NCBI GenBank assembly: GCA_964561135.1
Contig: CAZLOB010000081.1
Span: forward strand, 1 to 49,313
From: JANXDG01 sp964561135
GTDB taxonomy: Bacteria; Elusimicrobiota; Endomicrobiia; DTEH01
DNA length: 49,313 bases
Direction: 5' to 3'
In this document: positions 25,495-34,900 of the stretch, piece after piece
Layout of the letters: each line of letters starts with the position of its first letter
Position numbering within the stretch: the stretch's first letter is position 1
Position numbers and translations under genes: made by a program
The notes under the pieces: model-generated
What the model saw: the letters and a program-made list of their open reading frames with translations, nothing else
The model's database searches: none
Told to the model about the DNA's origin: nothing

Positions 25495-26360
25495 AATTAA
25501 GTTCTACGTTGTTTCAAGAAATAATAACAGGGTTAAACAAATTTTGGAGTAAACACGATTGTATAATTTGGCAACCGTATGATGTAGAGAAAGGAGCAGG
25601 AACGTTTAACCCGGCAACATTTTTTGGTTGTTTAGGACCAAACCCGTGGAGGGTTGCATATGTTGAACCGTGTCGTAGACCCGCTGATGGTAGGTATGCG
25701 GAAAATCCTAATCGTTTACAACATTACTATCAATATCAAGTAATCTTAAAACCTGCACCACAAAATGTACAACAAATTTTTTTAGCATCGCTTGAATCTA
25801 TTGGAATAAAGATAAAACAACATGATATAAGATTTATAGAAGATGATTGGGAAAGCCCAACACTTGGTGCTTGGGGGTTAGGTTGGGAAGTATGGCTTGA
25901 TGGTATGGAGATAACACAGTTTACTTATTTTCAGCAAGTTGGTGGGATAGATTTAGATCCAATTTCTTGTGAGATTACCTATGGGCTAGAACGTATATGT
26001 ATGATAGTTCAGCAGAAAGATTCTATTTTTGATATTATATGGAAAAAAGATGTTACATATGGGGATGTTCATTTAGAAGATGAACGTCAATGGTGTAAGT
26101 ATAATTTTGAGGTATCAAACTCTGAAATTTTGTTTAGACATTTTGAAGATTATTATAATGAATGTTTAAGGTTGTTAGATTTAAATTTGTACATTGTAGC
26201 ATATGATTTTGTTTTAAAATGCTCACATTTGTTTAACTTACTGGATGCGCGTGGAGCTATCTCGTATGAGGAAAGAAATAGGTTTATTGCAAAAATTCGT
26301 ACTTTAGCAAACAAAGTTGCAAAATGTTATTTAGAACAAAAGTTTGGTATTAAGTTATGA
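25491..26360 (+). CDS. glyQ: Glycyl-tRNA synthetase alpha subunit
   Basis: Catalytic subunit of the bacterial alpha2beta2 GlyRS. FQEIITGLNKFWSKHDCIIW, QPYDVEKGAGTFNPATF, WRVAYVEPCRRPADGRYAEN, RLQHYYQYQVILKP and FTYFQQVGG are the family phrases. 289 residues. Its ATG overlaps the recO stop, and glyS overlaps it by 4 bases, allowing matched production. Confidence 0.97.
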   Translation: MKLSSTLFQEIITGLNKFWSKHDCIIWQPYDVEKGAGTFNPATFFGCLGPNPWRVAYVEPCRRPADGRYAENPNRLQHYYQYQVILKPAPQNVQQIFLASLESIGIKIKQHDIRFIEDDWESPTLGAWGLGWEVWLDGMEITQFTYFQQVGGIDLDPISCEITYGLERICMIVQQKDSIFDIIWKKDVTYGDVHLEDERQWCKYNFEVSNSEILFRHFEDYYNECLRLLDLNLYIVAYDFVLKCSHLFNLLDARGAISYEERNRFIAKIRTLANKVAKCYLEQKFGIKL

Positions 26361-28474
26361 GAAAAGATTTGTTGATAGAAGTGTACACTGAAGAACTGCC
26401 TCCAAACGCTGTTAAAGAGTTTATATTACAACTACCTTTGGTTACAAAAAATGTTTTAGATGAACTTAAAGTAGATTATAAAGATGTAGAAACATATGTT
26501 ACGCCAGTAAGAATAATAATTTATATTTTAGAAGTTTTAGAACAAACAAAAAAAGAAATTGTAGAAATCTTAGGTCCTTCAGAAAAAATTGGGATAAAAG
26601 ATGGTGAGTTTACTATACAAGCACAAGGGTTTGCAAAAAAACATAATGCTGAATTAAAAGATTTATATATAAAAGAAACTGAAAAAGGAAGATTTTTAGC
26701 AATAAAAAAAGTGTATGGTGGACAAAATGTAAAAGAAATAATAAAAGATATTCTTTTAAAAATTCTTAGTGGTTTGTCTTACCCGAAAACAATGTGGTGG
26801 GAAGAAAGCAAGTTTAGATTTCCACGACCTATTAGAAACATAGTTGTTATTTATAGTGACGAAATTTTAAAAATAAAAATTGCTTCCATTACTTCATCTA
26901 ATTTTGTTTACGGAATTAAAACTTATCCACTGAAAAAAATTAAGTTGTCAAAAACAAAAAAAACTTCGTTGATTGATGTTTATTTTAATATATTAAAAAA
27001 CGAATGTATAATTTTTGATCATAAAAAACGGTACGAAACATTAATAAAATCTATAGAAAATATAACTACAAAGAAAAAACTAAATTATGATAAAGACGAA
27101 AAATTGTTAGAAGAAATTACAACAATAGTAGAGTATCCAACCTGTGTTTTATGTGAGTTTCCTGAAGAGTTTCTTAAGTTACCTTATGAGTTTGTTATAA
27201 CTTGTATGAAATCGAAACAAAAGTTTATCCCATTGTTTGATGATAATTATAATTTGACAAACTTTTTTATTGGTGTAAAAAATGGTCCTTCTGAAAATTT
27301 GAATTTTGTAAAAGATGGGTTTCAAAAAGTCCTTATTGCAAGATTAAACGATGTTAAATATTATTATGAAACAGATAAAAAATTAGATTTTATTTCATAT
27401 TTTGATAAACTTAAAGATGTAGTTTATAATGCAAAACTAAGAAGTAGTTGTTATGACAAAGTTGTACGTACAGGAAATTTGGCGAAGATGTTAAACAAAA
27501 AATTAGGTTTTGGTTTATCAGAAGAAATTGTTGATATAACTACGAAGTTAGTAAAAAACGATCTTATGACACAAATTGTATTTGAATATCCTGAGTTACA
27601 AGGTGTTGCAGGGAAAATATATTGTGAAGAATATTGCAAAAAAAATAATTTGCCAATTGAAATAGCAATTTGTTGTCAAGAACATCTAAAACCAAAAAAT
27701 TATAAAGATGAACTTCCTAAAAACTTGCTTAGCATTTTGTTTTCTTTATCTGACAAAATTTCTATAATAATAGAACAAACTTTAGCTGATAACTTGCCAA
27801 CGGGAAAATCCGATCCTTTAGGACTAAAAGATGTTGCAGACGGTGTGATAAAAATTTGTGTTGAAAAATGGTATGATTTAGATTTAAAAGAAATATTTGA
27901 ATTTTATAAAAAAATGTTTGAAACAGATTTTAGGGATGATATTTTTATAAAATTTTTGTCATTTTTCACAAACAGGTTTGAAAATGTTCTGTTAGAAAAG
28001 TTTGAGTTTGACGAGATAAGATGTGTGTTAACAGATTTTAATGGTGAATTTTATACAAAATATTTGATTTTGACATATTTGAAAGAATTTAGGAGTAAAA
28101 ATAGAGACGATTTTGTTAAACTTGTCGAGTTGTACAAAAGAGTATATAATATACTACAACAAGCAAAAAATAGATTTCCAAAAGATATTTGGGGACAAAA
28201 TGTCAACCCTGATTTGTTTTTAGTAGATTTTGAAAAAGAATTTTATAAAAAAATTTTGTGTCTTAAAGAAGTTATAGAAGAATTTGTGATACAAAAAAAT
28301 TATAATGAAGTTATGAAAAAACTTGTTGAATTTAAAATTGAAGTTGACACATTTTTTGACAAAATCCTTGTGTTTGATGAAAAATTTGAAGTAGCAAAAA
28401 ATAGGGTTTTATTGTTAAATGTTTTGTTAGAAATCATAAATAAAATAGGTGGGTTGCATCATATACAACAATGA
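26357..28474 (+). CDS. glyS: Glycyl-tRNA synthetase beta subunit
   Basis: tRNA-binding subunit of the two-chain GlyRS. LLIEVYTEELPPNAVKEF at the start, TMWWEESKFRFPRPIRNIV, an HD-like middle region (DLMTQIVFEYPELQGVAGKI), and a C-terminal DALR-like anticodon domain. 705 residues, normal. Overlaps glyQ and the next gene by 4 bases each. Confidence 0.96.
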   Translation: MRKDLLIEVYTEELPPNAVKEFILQLPLVTKNVLDELKVDYKDVETYVTPVRIIIYILEVLEQTKKEIVEILGPSEKIGIKDGEFTIQAQGFAKKHNAELKDLYIKETEKGRFLAIKKVYGGQNVKEIIKDILLKILSGLSYPKTMWWEESKFRFPRPIRNIVVIYSDEILKIKIASITSSNFVYGIKTYPLKKIKLSKTKKTSLIDVYFNILKNECIIFDHKKRYETLIKSIENITTKKKLNYDKDEKLLEEITTIVEYPTCVLCEFPEEFLKLPYEFVITCMKSKQKFIPLFDDNYNLTNFFIGVKNGPSENLNFVKDGFQKVLIARLNDVKYYYETDKKLDFISYFDKLKDVVYNAKLRSSCYDKVVRTGNLAKMLNKKLGFGLSEEIVDITTKLVKNDLMTQIVFEYPELQGVAGKIYCEEYCKKNNLPIEIAICCQEHLKPKNYKDELPKNLLSILFSLSDKISIIIEQTLADNLPTGKSDPLGLKDVADGVIKICVEKWYDLDLKEIFEFYKKMFETDFRDDIFIKFLSFFTNRFENVLLEKFEFDEIRCVLTDFNGEFYTKYLILTYLKEFRSKNRDDFVKLVELYKRVYNILQQAKNRFPKDIWGQNVNPDLFLVDFEKEFYKKILCLKEVIEEFVIQKNYNEVMKKLVEFKIEVDTFFDKILVFDEKFEVAKNRVLLLNVLLEIINKIGGLHHIQQ

Positions 28475-29445
28475 AGAAAATTTTAAACTTGATTTTAGGT
28501 ATATTGATAAGTTGTGCGATGTTATATTTGGTGTTTAGAAGAATAGATTTTACTGAATTTGTAAATCATGTTATGTCAGCAAAATTAGGGTATTTATTGT
28601 TAAATTTGTTTTTAGGGACAATGTTGTTAGTCTTGAGAAGTTACCGCTGGAAGATAATGTTGAAAGAATACAAAGGTTTTGAGTTACAAAATTTTTTCAA
28701 ATCTACTGTAATGGGATTATTTTTTAACACAGTTTTACCTTTTCGTGTAGGCGATATTTTTCAGGGTTATATTTTAGCAAAGAAGACACTTTTACCAAAA
28801 TCATTAACTATGTCTACAGTTTTGTTAGAACGGTTTATAGACCTTTTTCCCCCGATACTTTTTCTCATTATAGGTTCATTCTTTGTTGTTTTACCAAAAC
28901 AAATAAGTTTAAGGATAAGCGTATTAGTTTTGGTTGGTTTAGTTTTAGCATTTGTTTTAGTTTTAAAATATAAAAATTTTTTGTTATCAAGATTGATTTT
29001 TTATTCGGAAAAAGTTAGTATATTAAAAAAAATTGTTGGTGTATTAGAAAAATTTTTTTCTGCAATAGAAAATATAAGTAGTATCAATGTTTTGTATAAA
29101 ATAATTCTTTTAACTTTTTTATTATGGTCAGGATACAGTATTGGTATGGTTTTGATTTGTTATTCTTTGAATATAGATTTACCTTCGGTATGGGCAGGAT
29201 TTTTAATCCAAGCAATTACAGCACTAAGTGTTGTGATACCTTCTTCACCAGGATATGTAGGTAGTTGGGAGTTTATGGGTAGTTTATCTTTAATTATTTT
29301 TAAGATTGACAAAACAAAAGCAGCATCGTTTGCTGTTGTATCACATTTTATAGGAATGTTACCGATAATTAGTTTAGGTTTATTTTTTTTACTGCAAGAA
29401 ACTAGTTTATTAAAATCTTTTAAAAAAGATTATGATAAAACTTAA
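28471..29445 (+). CDS. Flippase-like integral membrane protein (UPF0104/LPG-synthase TM domain)
   Basis: Around eight membrane helices in 324 residues, with RSYRWKIMLKEY, LPFRVGDIFQGYIL (compare the family's P-x-R-x-G-[DE]), TVLLERFIDL, and the late loop VIPSSPGYVGSWEF. These match the lysylphosphatidylglycerol synthase/flippase-like transmembrane family without a catalytic domain. Members move or modify lipid-linked compounds, often near glycan genes. Starts by ATGA overlap with glyS; the substrate is unknown. Confidence 0.85.
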   Translation: MKKILNLILGILISCAMLYLVFRRIDFTEFVNHVMSAKLGYLLLNLFLGTMLLVLRSYRWKIMLKEYKGFELQNFFKSTVMGLFFNTVLPFRVGDIFQGYILAKKTLLPKSLTMSTVLLERFIDLFPPILFLIIGSFFVVLPKQISLRISVLVLVGLVLAFVLVLKYKNFLLSRLIFYSEKVSILKKIVGVLEKFFSAIENISSINVLYKIILLTFLLWSGYSIGMVLICYSLNIDLPSVWAGFLIQAITALSVVIPSSPGYVGSWEFMGSLSLIIFKIDKTKAASFAVVSHFIGMLPIISLGLFFLLQETSLLKSFKKDYDKT

Positions 29446-29842
29446 ACGGAAACAAAAAACAACTTTATCTTTAATTGATTTAGCTCCGATGACAGATATG
29501 GTTTTCCAAGTTTTGTTGTTTTTTATAATATCATCTTCTTTTGTTGTTGAACCAGGGATAAAAGTTAATCTTCCTAAGTCGCAAATTTCTGAAATACAAC
29601 TTCAACAGAAATTAATTATAACTATAGATAAATCACAACAAATTTTTGTAGATAATAAATTAGTGTCATTACAAGATTTAGAACAAAGAATAAAACTTCT
29701 TTTACCTTATTATCGAGATAAAATTGTTGTGATACGTGCTGATAAAGATGTTCCGTGTGGTCTTGTAGTTAAAGTTATGGATATTTCAAAACTAGCTGGT
29801 GCAGAAAAACTTGCTATTGCTACTGAAAAAGAGTCAGAGTAA
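29432..29842 (+). CDS. ExbD/TolR-family proton-channel subunit
   Basis: Single N-terminal membrane helix (about residues 16-37) containing the proton-carrying D22 (LAPMTDMVFQVLLFF), followed by a small periplasmic domain (IVVIRADKDVPCGLVVKVMD). Such proteins work with ExbB/TolQ to power TonB- or Tol-dependent outer-membrane processes. No ExbB/TolQ or TonB gene is in the window, which is unusual. Overlaps the flippase-like gene by 14 bases. Confidence 0.9.
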   Translation: MIKLKRKQKTTLSLIDLAPMTDMVFQVLLFFIISSSFVVEPGIKVNLPKSQISEIQLQQKLIITIDKSQQIFVDNKLVSLQDLEQRIKLLLPYYRDKIVVIRADKDVPCGLVVKVMDISKLAGAEKLAIATEKESE

Positions 29843-29872
29843 GATTTTAACCAATGCAGGAGGATTAACTTT

Positions 29873-30664
29873 ATGCATTTTGTAGTTTGTATAAAACAAG
29901 TACCTGCTACTACTAATGTACAAGTTGATCCAAAAACAGGAACACTTAAACGAGAAGGAGTCGAATCTATAATTAATCCGTTTGATGAATACGCTATTGA
30001 AGAAGGGATAAGGTTAAAAGAACGTCTTGGCGGTAAGGTAACAGTGATTACAATGGGCCCACCGCAAGCTGAATCTGCATTACGTGAAGCTTTGGGTCGT
30101 GGTTGCGATGAAGCAATTTTGTTGACAGATAAATCGTTTGCAGGTGCTGACACATTGGCTACCGCATATACATTATCTTGTGCAATAAAAATGTTATCAG
30201 AACCGGCAGATCTTATAATTTGTGGCAAACAAGCGTCAGATGGTGATACAGCACAAGTTGGACCATCTTTAGCTGAGTTACTAGATATCCCTCATGTTAC
30301 AAATGTAAGAAAAATTGTTGAAATAAAGGAAGGATATGTTAAATTAGAACGCATGTTAGAAGACGGTGTTGATGTATTAGAGATGTCGTTACCTGCGTTA
30401 ATTACTGTAGTAAAAGAAATAAACACTCCAAGATTGCCTACTTTAAAAGGTATACTTGCTGCAAAAAAGAAACAAATTCTTGTTTGGAACAAAGAAACTG
30501 TGAATGCTGATGCAGACAAAATCGGTCTTAAAGGTTCACCTACACAAGTTGTAAAAATTTTTTATCCGCCACCAAGACAAGGTGGGCAGGTTATAACAGG
30601 TGCTGATGCAAAAGAAATTGCAAAAAAATTAGTTGAAAAACTTAGTTCTCACGGATTGATATAA
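29873..30664 (+). CDS. etfB: Electron transfer flavoprotein beta subunit
   Basis: Forms the flavin-binding heterodimer with EtfA. VVCIKQVPAT at the start, INPFDEYAIEEGIRLKE, the conserved ADLIICGKQASDGDTAQVGP loop that binds the second cofactor, and VVKEINTPRLPTLKGI are family motifs. 263 residues. A strong AGGAGG precedes the ATG. In flavin-based bifurcating complexes this subunit carries the bifurcating FAD; here the pairing with a ferredoxin-bearing EtfA suggests that group, but the motif distinction was not tested. Confidence 0.94.
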   Translation: MHFVVCIKQVPATTNVQVDPKTGTLKREGVESIINPFDEYAIEEGIRLKERLGGKVTVITMGPPQAESALREALGRGCDEAILLTDKSFAGADTLATAYTLSCAIKMLSEPADLIICGKQASDGDTAQVGPSLAELLDIPHVTNVRKIVEIKEGYVKLERMLEDGVDVLEMSLPALITVVKEINTPRLPTLKGILAAKKKQILVWNKETVNADADKIGLKGSPTQVVKIFYPPPRQGGQVITGADAKEIAKKLVEKLSSHGLI

Positions 30665-30687
30665 ATATAAGAAGAAAGGGATAAACT

Positions 30688-31932
30688 ATGAGCAAAATTG
30701 AAATTATAACAGAAAAATGTACAGGTTGTGGATTATGTATAAAACCGTGCCCATACGGAGCAATAAAACTTGTTGATTCACCACATCAAATTTCTTCAGG
30801 ACGTACTGTTAAACAAGTCGCAGTTATTATTCTTGATAAATGTACATATTGTGGTGCATGTGTTGATGCTTGTAGATACAAAGCAATTGTTTTAGAAAAA
30901 GAAGAAGTAAAGGTTGCTAGTGAGTTTAAAGATTATAAAGATGTTTGGGTTTATGCGGAACAACGTAGAGGTGAAATTGCGCCTGTAGTGTATGAACTTA
31001 TTGCAAAAGGTAGAGAACTTGCTGATAAACTTGGTTGTAAAGTGTGTTGTGTTCTATTGGGACACAATATCAAAGAATTAGCCAATGAATTGATATATTA
31101 TGGTAGCGATGTAGTTTATGTAATTGATGATCCTGTATTAGCAGAATTTTTAGATGAACCTTATTCTGAATGTTTAGCTTGGTTGATAAGAAAATATAAG
31201 CCAGAAATACTACTTATGGGAGCTACAAACATTGGACGTTCTTTTGCAAGTCGTGTTGCTGCAAAAATAAGAACTGGTCTTACAGCTGATTGTACAGGTT
31301 TAGATGTAGATGTTACTACACGTAATCTTTTACAGACACGCCCTGCATTTGGCGGTAACATTATGGCAACAATTCTAACTCCTAGACATCGTCCTCAAAT
31401 GGCTACTGTCAGACATAAAGTTTTTAAACCGTTACAAAAAGATGTTACACGAAAAGGTGAAGTTATACAAGAAAATTTTGATTTTACAAATGTTAAAATT
31501 AGAACAAAATTTTTAGAGTTTATAAAAGATACAACTTCAAAAGTTAACCTTGCAGAAGCAGACATAATTGTTTCGGGTGGGAGAGGGTTAGGTGGCCCAC
31601 ATGGGTTTAAACTACTTGAAGAACTTGCTGACCTTTTAGGTGGTGCAGTTGGTGCATCACGTGCAGCAGTAGATGCTGGGTGGATACCGTATTCTCATCA
31701 AGTTGGCCAGACAGGACGTACTGTTGCACCGAAGTTGTATATAGCATGCGGTATCTCAGGACAGATTCAACATTTGGTTGGTATGAGTTCGTCGGAAATT
31801 ATTGTTGCTATAAACAAAGATCCGTCTGCTCCTATGATGAAAATAGCAACTTACGCTATTGAAGGTGACCTTTACGAAATAATCCCAGAACTTATCAAAG
31901 CAGTAAAAGAATATAAAGGAATAAAAAGTTAA
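30688..31932 (+). CDS. etfA: Electron transfer flavoprotein alpha subunit with N-terminal 2[4Fe-4S] domain
   Basis: N-terminal ferredoxin-like domain with two CxxCxxCxxxC sets (C11, C14, C17, C21 and C52, C55, C58, C62), then the ETF alpha domain and the FAD-binding C-terminus (SGGRGLGGPHGFKLLEE, GASRAAVDAGWIPYSHQVGQ, ACGISGQIQHL, NKDPSAPM). The ferredoxin-fused form is known from anaerobes such as lactate-dehydrogenase and caffeyl-CoA reductase complexes, where it accepts or donates low-potential electrons. No acyl-CoA or lactate dehydrogenase gene is nearby. Next gene starts 1 base after the stop. Confidence 0.94.
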   Translation: MSKIEIITEKCTGCGLCIKPCPYGAIKLVDSPHQISSGRTVKQVAVIILDKCTYCGACVDACRYKAIVLEKEEVKVASEFKDYKDVWVYAEQRRGEIAPVVYELIAKGRELADKLGCKVCCVLLGHNIKELANELIYYGSDVVYVIDDPVLAEFLDEPYSECLAWLIRKYKPEILLMGATNIGRSFASRVAAKIRTGLTADCTGLDVDVTTRNLLQTRPAFGGNIMATILTPRHRPQMATVRHKVFKPLQKDVTRKGEVIQENFDFTNVKIRTKFLEFIKDTTSKVNLAEADIIVSGGRGLGGPHGFKLLEELADLLGGAVGASRAAVDAGWIPYSHQVGQTGRTVAPKLYIACGISGQIQHLVGMSSSEIIVAINKDPSAPMMKIATYAIEGDLYEIIPELIKAVKEYKGIKS

Positions 31933-31933
31933 G

Positions 31934-33061
31934 ATGGCGAATTCACATTTGTCAAGTTTAAATAAAGATGAAGAATTTATAAAACTATGTTTTTCTCTCG
32001 CAAAGAAAGGTTTAGGATATACATCACCTAATCCTATAGTTGGTGCTGTACTAACAGTCCCAAGACTAGGTAATAAAATTATTGGTCAAGGGTATCACTC
32101 TGCTTATGGTGAACCGCATGCCGAAGTTGAAGCTATAAACGATGCGATTAAAAATGGATATAAAGATTTGTTGAAAGAAGCAGTATTGTATGTTAATTTA
32201 GAACCTTGTTGTCATTACGGTAAAACACCTCCGTGTGTTGACAAAATTATTGAAGTAGGTATAAAAAAAGTTGTTTGTTCAATGTATGATGTTAATCCTG
32301 TTGTTAGGAAAAAAGGGATAAAGAAACTTACACAAGCAGGTGTTGAATGTAAAGTTGGTGTACTTGAAAACGAAGCTAAGGAGTTAAACAAGTTTTATAT
32401 TAAATGGATGACAAAAAGATTGCCATATGTAACGATAAAAGTTGCAAGTAGCCTTGATGGCAAAATTGCAACATATACTGGTGATTCAAAATGGATAAGT
32501 TGTAAACAATCACGAGAATATGTACATCAATTAAGAACAATTTATGACGCTGTGCTAGTTGGAATAAATACAGTAAAAGTTGATAATCCGTACTTAACTG
32601 CACATAAAGTAGGAAGAAACCCGACGAGAATTATAGTCGGCGATCTTTCAAAATTGTTACTAAAAAGATACAATGTTTTTAACAACGAGGCAAAAACAAT
32701 TGTCTTTACTAAAAAAAGTAAGAATGTTAAATTTTTTGAAAAATTTGATAATTTAACAATTTATCAATATAAAATTTCAAGGATATCATTTAAGGAGATA
32801 CTTTCTGTTTTAGCACAAGAATATTTTATAAGTTCTGTTTTAGTGGAAGGCGGTGCTGATACGATAACAATGTTGTTGGAAGAAAATTTAGCTGATGATT
32901 TGATAATATTTTTTGCACCTAAGATTATTGGTGGGAAAGATGCAAAAACTTTTTTTGAGGGGGAAGGGGTAAAGTATATAAAAGATGCGTATGAACTAAA
33001 AATAAACAAGATAGAAGTTATAGGTCAAGATCTAGTAATAACTGCAAAATTTAAAAAATAA
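31934..33061 (+). CDS. ribD: Bifunctional riboflavin deaminase-reductase RibD
   Basis: Carries out the deamination and reduction steps of riboflavin synthesis. Zinc deaminase domain at 1-145 with HAEVEA (H62, E64) and PCCHYGKTPPC (C92, C101); reductase domain from about 149 (VTIKVASSLDGKIAT, VLVGINTVKVDNPYLT, VEGG). 375 residues. It follows etfA almost directly, so the flavin pathway is probably transcribed with flavoprotein genes. No FMN riboswitch fits in the 1-base gap. Confidence 0.95.
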   Translation: MANSHLSSLNKDEEFIKLCFSLAKKGLGYTSPNPIVGAVLTVPRLGNKIIGQGYHSAYGEPHAEVEAINDAIKNGYKDLLKEAVLYVNLEPCCHYGKTPPCVDKIIEVGIKKVVCSMYDVNPVVRKKGIKKLTQAGVECKVGVLENEAKELNKFYIKWMTKRLPYVTIKVASSLDGKIATYTGDSKWISCKQSREYVHQLRTIYDAVLVGINTVKVDNPYLTAHKVGRNPTRIIVGDLSKLLLKRYNVFNNEAKTIVFTKKSKNVKFFEKFDNLTIYQYKISRISFKEILSVLAQEYFISSVLVEGGADTITMLLEENLADDLIIFFAPKIIGGKDAKTFFEGEGVKYIKDAYELKINKIEVIGQDLVITAKFKK

Positions 33062-33065
33062 AGTT

Positions 33066-33680
33066 ATGTTCACAGGGATAATAGAAGATTTAGGTAAAGT
33101 AAAATTTGTTTCAAATAATCAAATTGTTGTAGAAACTGTTCTTGAGGTGAAAGTTAAAGATAGTATTTCTGTTAACGGTATATGTTTAACAGCAAAAGAT
33201 GTTAAACAAGAAAGTAAAAAATTTGTCTTTAAAGCTGATATATCAAAAGAAACTTATAACAGAACAAATTTAAAGTTTTTAAAACAAAATGATTTTGTAA
33301 ATTTAGAAAGAGCTGTGTTGGCTAATGAAAGGTTTGGAGGGCACTTTGTTTTAGGTCATGTTGATACAACGATTAAGATTTTATCAATTGAAGATGAGGA
33401 GTTTGTTTTTGAACTTCCAGAAAATTATAAGAAATACATTGTTGAAAAAGGTTCTGTTGCAATTGATGGTATAAGTTTAACAGTTGCAAAAAAATATAAA
33501 GATAGGTTTTCTGTAGCTATAATTCCGTATACTTTTGAAAATACAAATTTGAAAACTAGAAAGTCAGGCGATGTGGTAAATTTAGAAGTAGACATATTAG
33601 CGAAATATGTTGAAAATCTTCTTACTAAAAAAGAAAAAATAACTGTAGAGTTTTTAAAAGAATATGGTTTTATAAAATGA
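33066..33680 (+). CDS. ribE: Riboflavin synthase alpha subunit
   Basis: Dismutates two lumazines to riboflavin. Two tandem lumazine-binding repeats: MFTGIIEDLGKV, SISVNGICLTA, RFGGHFVLGHVD, then VAIDGISLTVAKKY and VAIIPYTFENTNL. 204 residues, normal. Starts 4 bases after ribD and overlaps ribBA by 4. Lumazine synthase (ribH), usually in the same operon, is not present here. Confidence 0.95.
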   Translation: MFTGIIEDLGKVKFVSNNQIVVETVLEVKVKDSISVNGICLTAKDVKQESKKFVFKADISKETYNRTNLKFLKQNDFVNLERAVLANERFGGHFVLGHVDTTIKILSIEDEEFVFELPENYKKYIVEKGSVAIDGISLTVAKKYKDRFSVAIIPYTFENTNLKTRKSGDVVNLEVDILAKYVENLLTKKEKITVEFLKEYGFIK

Positions 33681-34888
33681 AAGAAAAAGTTTTTGCAACA
33701 ATAAAAGAAGCAATAAAAGAACTAAAAAAAGGAAAACCTGTTATTGTTGTTGATGATCCAGATAGAGAAAACGAAGGCGATGTTGTTATCCCTGCGGAAA
33801 AAGTAACTCCGTATTGGATAAACTTTATGGCTAAATATGCTCGCGGGTTAATTTGTGTCGCATTACCCCAGGAAAGATTAGAAAAACTTAAAATATATCC
33901 TATGGTAGAAAATCCTGATTTACCACATGAAGCTGCGTTCACAGTTTCCGTAGATGCAAAAGAAGGTATAACAACAGGAATTTCAGCTTATGACCGCGCA
34001 ACTACTATTAAAAAACTTATTTCTCCTGATGCGAAACCGAGTGATTTTGTAAAACCAGGTCATGTTTTCCCACTTATGTATAAAGAAGGAGGTGTATTGG
34101 TCAGAGCAGGACATACCGAAGCAGCAGTTGATCTTGCGAAACTTGCTGGTTTTTATCCAGCTGGAGTTATATGCGAAATAATGAATGATGATGGTACTAT
34201 GGCAAGATTGCCACAACTTGTTAAATTTGCTAAAAAACATAAATTAAAAATTATCACTATTGCAGATTTAATTAAATATAGAAGAACAAAAGAGAAACAT
34301 GTTAAAAAAGTTTTGACAACAAAATTACCTACTAAATATGGTGATTTTAAATTAATAGTTTATCAAGATCTGTTAACAAAAGAACATCATTTGGTTTTAA
34401 TAAGTAAAAAATTGGATACAAAAAAACCTGTTTTAGTACGAGTACATTCATCATGTTTAACAGGAGATATTTTGGGATCGTTAAGATGTGATTGTGGTTT
34501 CCAACTTGAAAAATCTTTAAGTATGATAGGTGAACAAGGTGGTGTGCTATTATATCTACATCAAGAAGGAAGAGGGATTGGACTTATCAACAAAATTAAA
34601 GCTTATAAACTTCAAGATAAAGGGTTGGACACTGTTGATGCAAACTTAAAGTTAGGTTTCCCAGCTGACTTGCGTGATTATGGTATTGGAGCACAAATTC
34701 TTGCTGATTTAGGTATAAAGAAAATTAGATTGTTAACTAATAACCCACAAAAAATTGTTGGTCTTGAAGGATACGGAATAGAAATTGTTGAGCGTGTCCC
34801 TATTGAGATCTCTCCAAAAGGAAAACATATGGAAAAATATTTGTTAGCAAAAAAATATCGATTAGGACATTGGTTAAAACATGTATGA
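33677..34888 (+). CDS. ribBA: Bifunctional DHBP synthase / GTP cyclohydrolase II RibBA
   Basis: Supplies both starting compounds of riboflavin. N-terminal DHBP synthase (VVDDPDRENEGDVVIPAE, TGISAYDRATTIK, RAGHTEAAVDLAKLAG); C-terminal GTP cyclohydrolase II with zinc cysteines C260, C271, C273 (HSSCLTGDI, RCDCGFQ), QEGRGIGLINKIKAY and LTNNPQKI. 403 residues. The next gene is an epimerase, so the usual ribH does not follow. Confidence 0.96.
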   Translation: MKEKVFATIKEAIKELKKGKPVIVVDDPDRENEGDVVIPAEKVTPYWINFMAKYARGLICVALPQERLEKLKIYPMVENPDLPHEAAFTVSVDAKEGITTGISAYDRATTIKKLISPDAKPSDFVKPGHVFPLMYKEGGVLVRAGHTEAAVDLAKLAGFYPAGVICEIMNDDGTMARLPQLVKFAKKHKLKIITIADLIKYRRTKEKHVKKVLTTKLPTKYGDFKLIVYQDLLTKEHHLVLISKKLDTKKPVLVRVHSSCLTGDILGSLRCDCGFQLEKSLSMIGEQGGVLLYLHQEGRGIGLINKIKAYKLQDKGLDTVDANLKLGFPADLRDYGIGAQILADLGIKKIRLLTNNPQKIVGLEGYGIEIVERVPIEISPKGKHMEKYLLAKKYRLGHWLKHV

Positions 34889-34900
34889 AAGGAGAAGCAT

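Noticed and set aside
31920..31940. FMN riboswitch before ribD
   Set aside because: ribD starts 1 base after the etfA stop, leaving no room for a riboswitch, and none of the conserved RFN element was seen upstream of etfB.
32400..33942. Short antisense open frames inside ribD-ribBA and other genes
   Set aside because: They lie wholly inside well-supported genes on the opposite strand, have no family motifs or ribosome sites, and are expected by chance in this base composition.
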